Below, piece by piece: positions 62,701-64,000 of a stretch of DNA of 64,000 nucleotides. The position numbers were made by a program, and so were the translations under genes. Positions within the stretch are counted from its first letter, which is position 1; the number at the start of each line of letters is the position of its first letter. Below the pieces are notes generated by a model. It saw nothing but the letters and a program-made list of their open reading frames with translations. It did not search any database and had not been told where the DNA came from. Source of the stretch: Falciphora oryzae (taxonomy: Eukaryota > Ascomycota > Sordariomycetes > Magnaporthales > Magnaporthaceae). The stretch spans positions 62,001 to 126,000 of the forward strand of contig JNVV01000068.1 in assembly GCA_000733355.1 (NCBI GenBank), written 5' to 3'.

Positions 62701-64000
62701 GAGCGAGGGTGGGCGTCGCGGGACCGCTCCATGTCTCTCGTCTGCGGGGGAAGGGAGCAGCTGGTGCGGAGGGGTTGGCGGGCTGGGTGCTGTCAGCTGC
62801 CTGCCGTGGCGCATTCTTGCCGAGGCCGACACAAGAAGCAAAACAGCACCCGCCGAACCCGCGGGACCGAAAGAAAACAGGAAACCTACCGACCCGCTCC
62901 GGCAGCATCGAGAACACCGAGGCAATCGGGCGGGGTTCGAAGGAGGGTGGCTGGGTTCCTAGAGTGGCATGCAAGGAGCAATTTGGGCTGCTGACGCTTC
63001 GTTTTTCCCTCTCGTAAATGATATATCCCCCCATCGTGACTAAGTTGGGGTCAGCCTTACCTGCAGCGGGGCCATTGCGGACACGAGCAGGCTCGAACGG
63101 ACGGATAAACGAGGCCAAATACGGCCGATGCAGATAAATCGCTCGATGGATGCGTGCCGACTCGGTAAGGCCAGGCTTCGCTCGGTAAGGCAGCCAAAAA
63201 CAGCATGTGGCATTGGGCACGCTGGACACCTGCCCAGTCCAGCAGGCTCACAGAAGATGGCTGCCTCAAGGTGCCACGGCCGACTGGGATTGGACCCGTG
63301 CTGCGGCGACACATCGAAAAAGTCCAAGCCGTGCTGAGGTGTCAACACCCAGCCCGGGCGAGCCGCCCAAGCTGCGGCGTGCAATAGGCCGCCTCTTTCT
63401 TCCCCCCAGTTGCAGCGCCCGCCAGCGCAGCCAGCCATAGGTCGCCGCGCCGTGTTGTCACGCAGCAAAGCAAGCACGCGTGTGTGGTGTTGTCGTTGTC
63501 AAATGCTGGCTGGCCCGACCCAGCAGCGGTGCCTGATTAGCCGGGCGGTCTTCCATTCAGTGGCTGCAGATCGCCTCCGGGGAAGCATCCCACAAGCTGA
63601 GCGGCCCAACGACAAACATGGGTGCTTGAGCCTCCCTCCACCACACCACGTCGACCCGCGCTGCGCCCGTCAATCCCCTCCACTCTCCTCCACGGGCCTT
63701 CCCATCTTTGTTTGCTTGTGTGCAGCTCTTCTGCGCCGACGCAGTTGAAGACGCGCCCAACGCGCGCAATTCTGTTTCCCAGTTGGGGCGGCATGCATCC
63801 GATAGCTCAGACAGGGTCTAGGCAGGTGATATTTTCTACCTTGCCTGCAACGGAAGCCTTCCTGGATGACCACGACAGCCCGCGCCCGGCTGTGGGGTGA
63901 GCGAGGCGGGGGAGGGAGGGGTCGGTCTACAGAGTAGGTAGCAGGGTAGATCTGCAATGGTTTTCATTGTAATTCTTCTTTTTTTTTTTTTTTTTTTTTT
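59798..64000. other. Gene-free region, 4.2 kb, to the window end
   Basis: Only short ORFs on both strands (the longest, 190 codons at 62657-63229 minus, lacks domains and overlaps competing frames). No RNA gene was recognised. The far end is a T-run cut by the window edge. Genes outside the window may begin here with their upstream regions. Confidence 0.55.
63979..64000 (+). repeat. Poly(T) tract at window edge, at least 22 bases
   Basis: Homopolymer T run extending to the last base, so its full length is unknown. Confidence 0.8.

Noticed and set aside
62657..63229. 190-codon minus-strand ORF
   Set aside because: No domain, unstable frame choice and no splice structure; treated as chance.

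Overview
This is a gene-sparse stretch of nuclear DNA from a filamentous ascomycete (Pezizomycotina, most likely Sordariomycetes; the class is an inference). The support is short GT-AG introns of roughly 45-200 nt, HET-domain and NACHT/STAND (fungal NLR) genes, a fungal rhodopsin-domain membrane protein, a Dal5-type permease, a YpkA/Ypk1-type AGC kinase, and long intergenic regions with many poly(A)/poly(T) tracts. No CRISPR array, rRNA or convincing tRNA was seen. Exon structures below were built by hand from splice consensus and phase, and every multi-exon CDS listed closes in frame.

Layout. 0-8.7 kb: the 3' exon of an ankyrin protein entering from the left, a 49-residue secreted protein (minus), a relative whose start codon reads ATA, a broken MYND-finger gene, and a long inverted repeat. 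8.8-16.4 kb: a GH18 chitinase with an inserted CBM18, a wrecked F-box gene, a trans-aconitate-methyltransferase-like enzyme, a wrecked membrane-protein gene, and a small one-helix membrane protein. 18-27 kb: an atypical beta-carbonic anhydrase, glucose-6-phosphate isomerase and the Ypk1 kinase, the last two clear housekeeping genes. 30.5-41.2 kb: a five-exon NACHT protein, then a 4.6 kb gene-free stretch upstream of a C2H2 regulator. 41-46 kb: gene-free except for an 829-bp non-autonomous DNA transposon with perfect 43-bp terminal inverted repeats and a TAA target duplication. 46-49.5 kb: a rhodopsin-domain protein and a membrane-anchored double-psi beta-barrel protein in convergent orientation. 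50.6-55.9 kb: a 2-oxoglutarate/Fe(II) oxygenase and a Dal5-family transporter transcribed divergently. 57-59.8 kb: a HET-domain protein. 59.8-64 kb: nothing recognised.

How the genes relate. There is no large biosynthetic cluster. The divergent oxygenase and permease could form a small uptake-and-metabolism module. The NACHT and HET genes, 23 kb apart, both belong to families used in fungal non-self recognition. Four broken genes lie within 4.1-15.4 kb, and some of their lesions are C-to-T type, which fits repeat-induced point mutation or cytosine deamination. The least expected items are the transposon, the carbonic anhydrase lacking the conserved Arg of its CxDSR motif, and an unexplained coding-like stretch at 56.2-56.8 kb.
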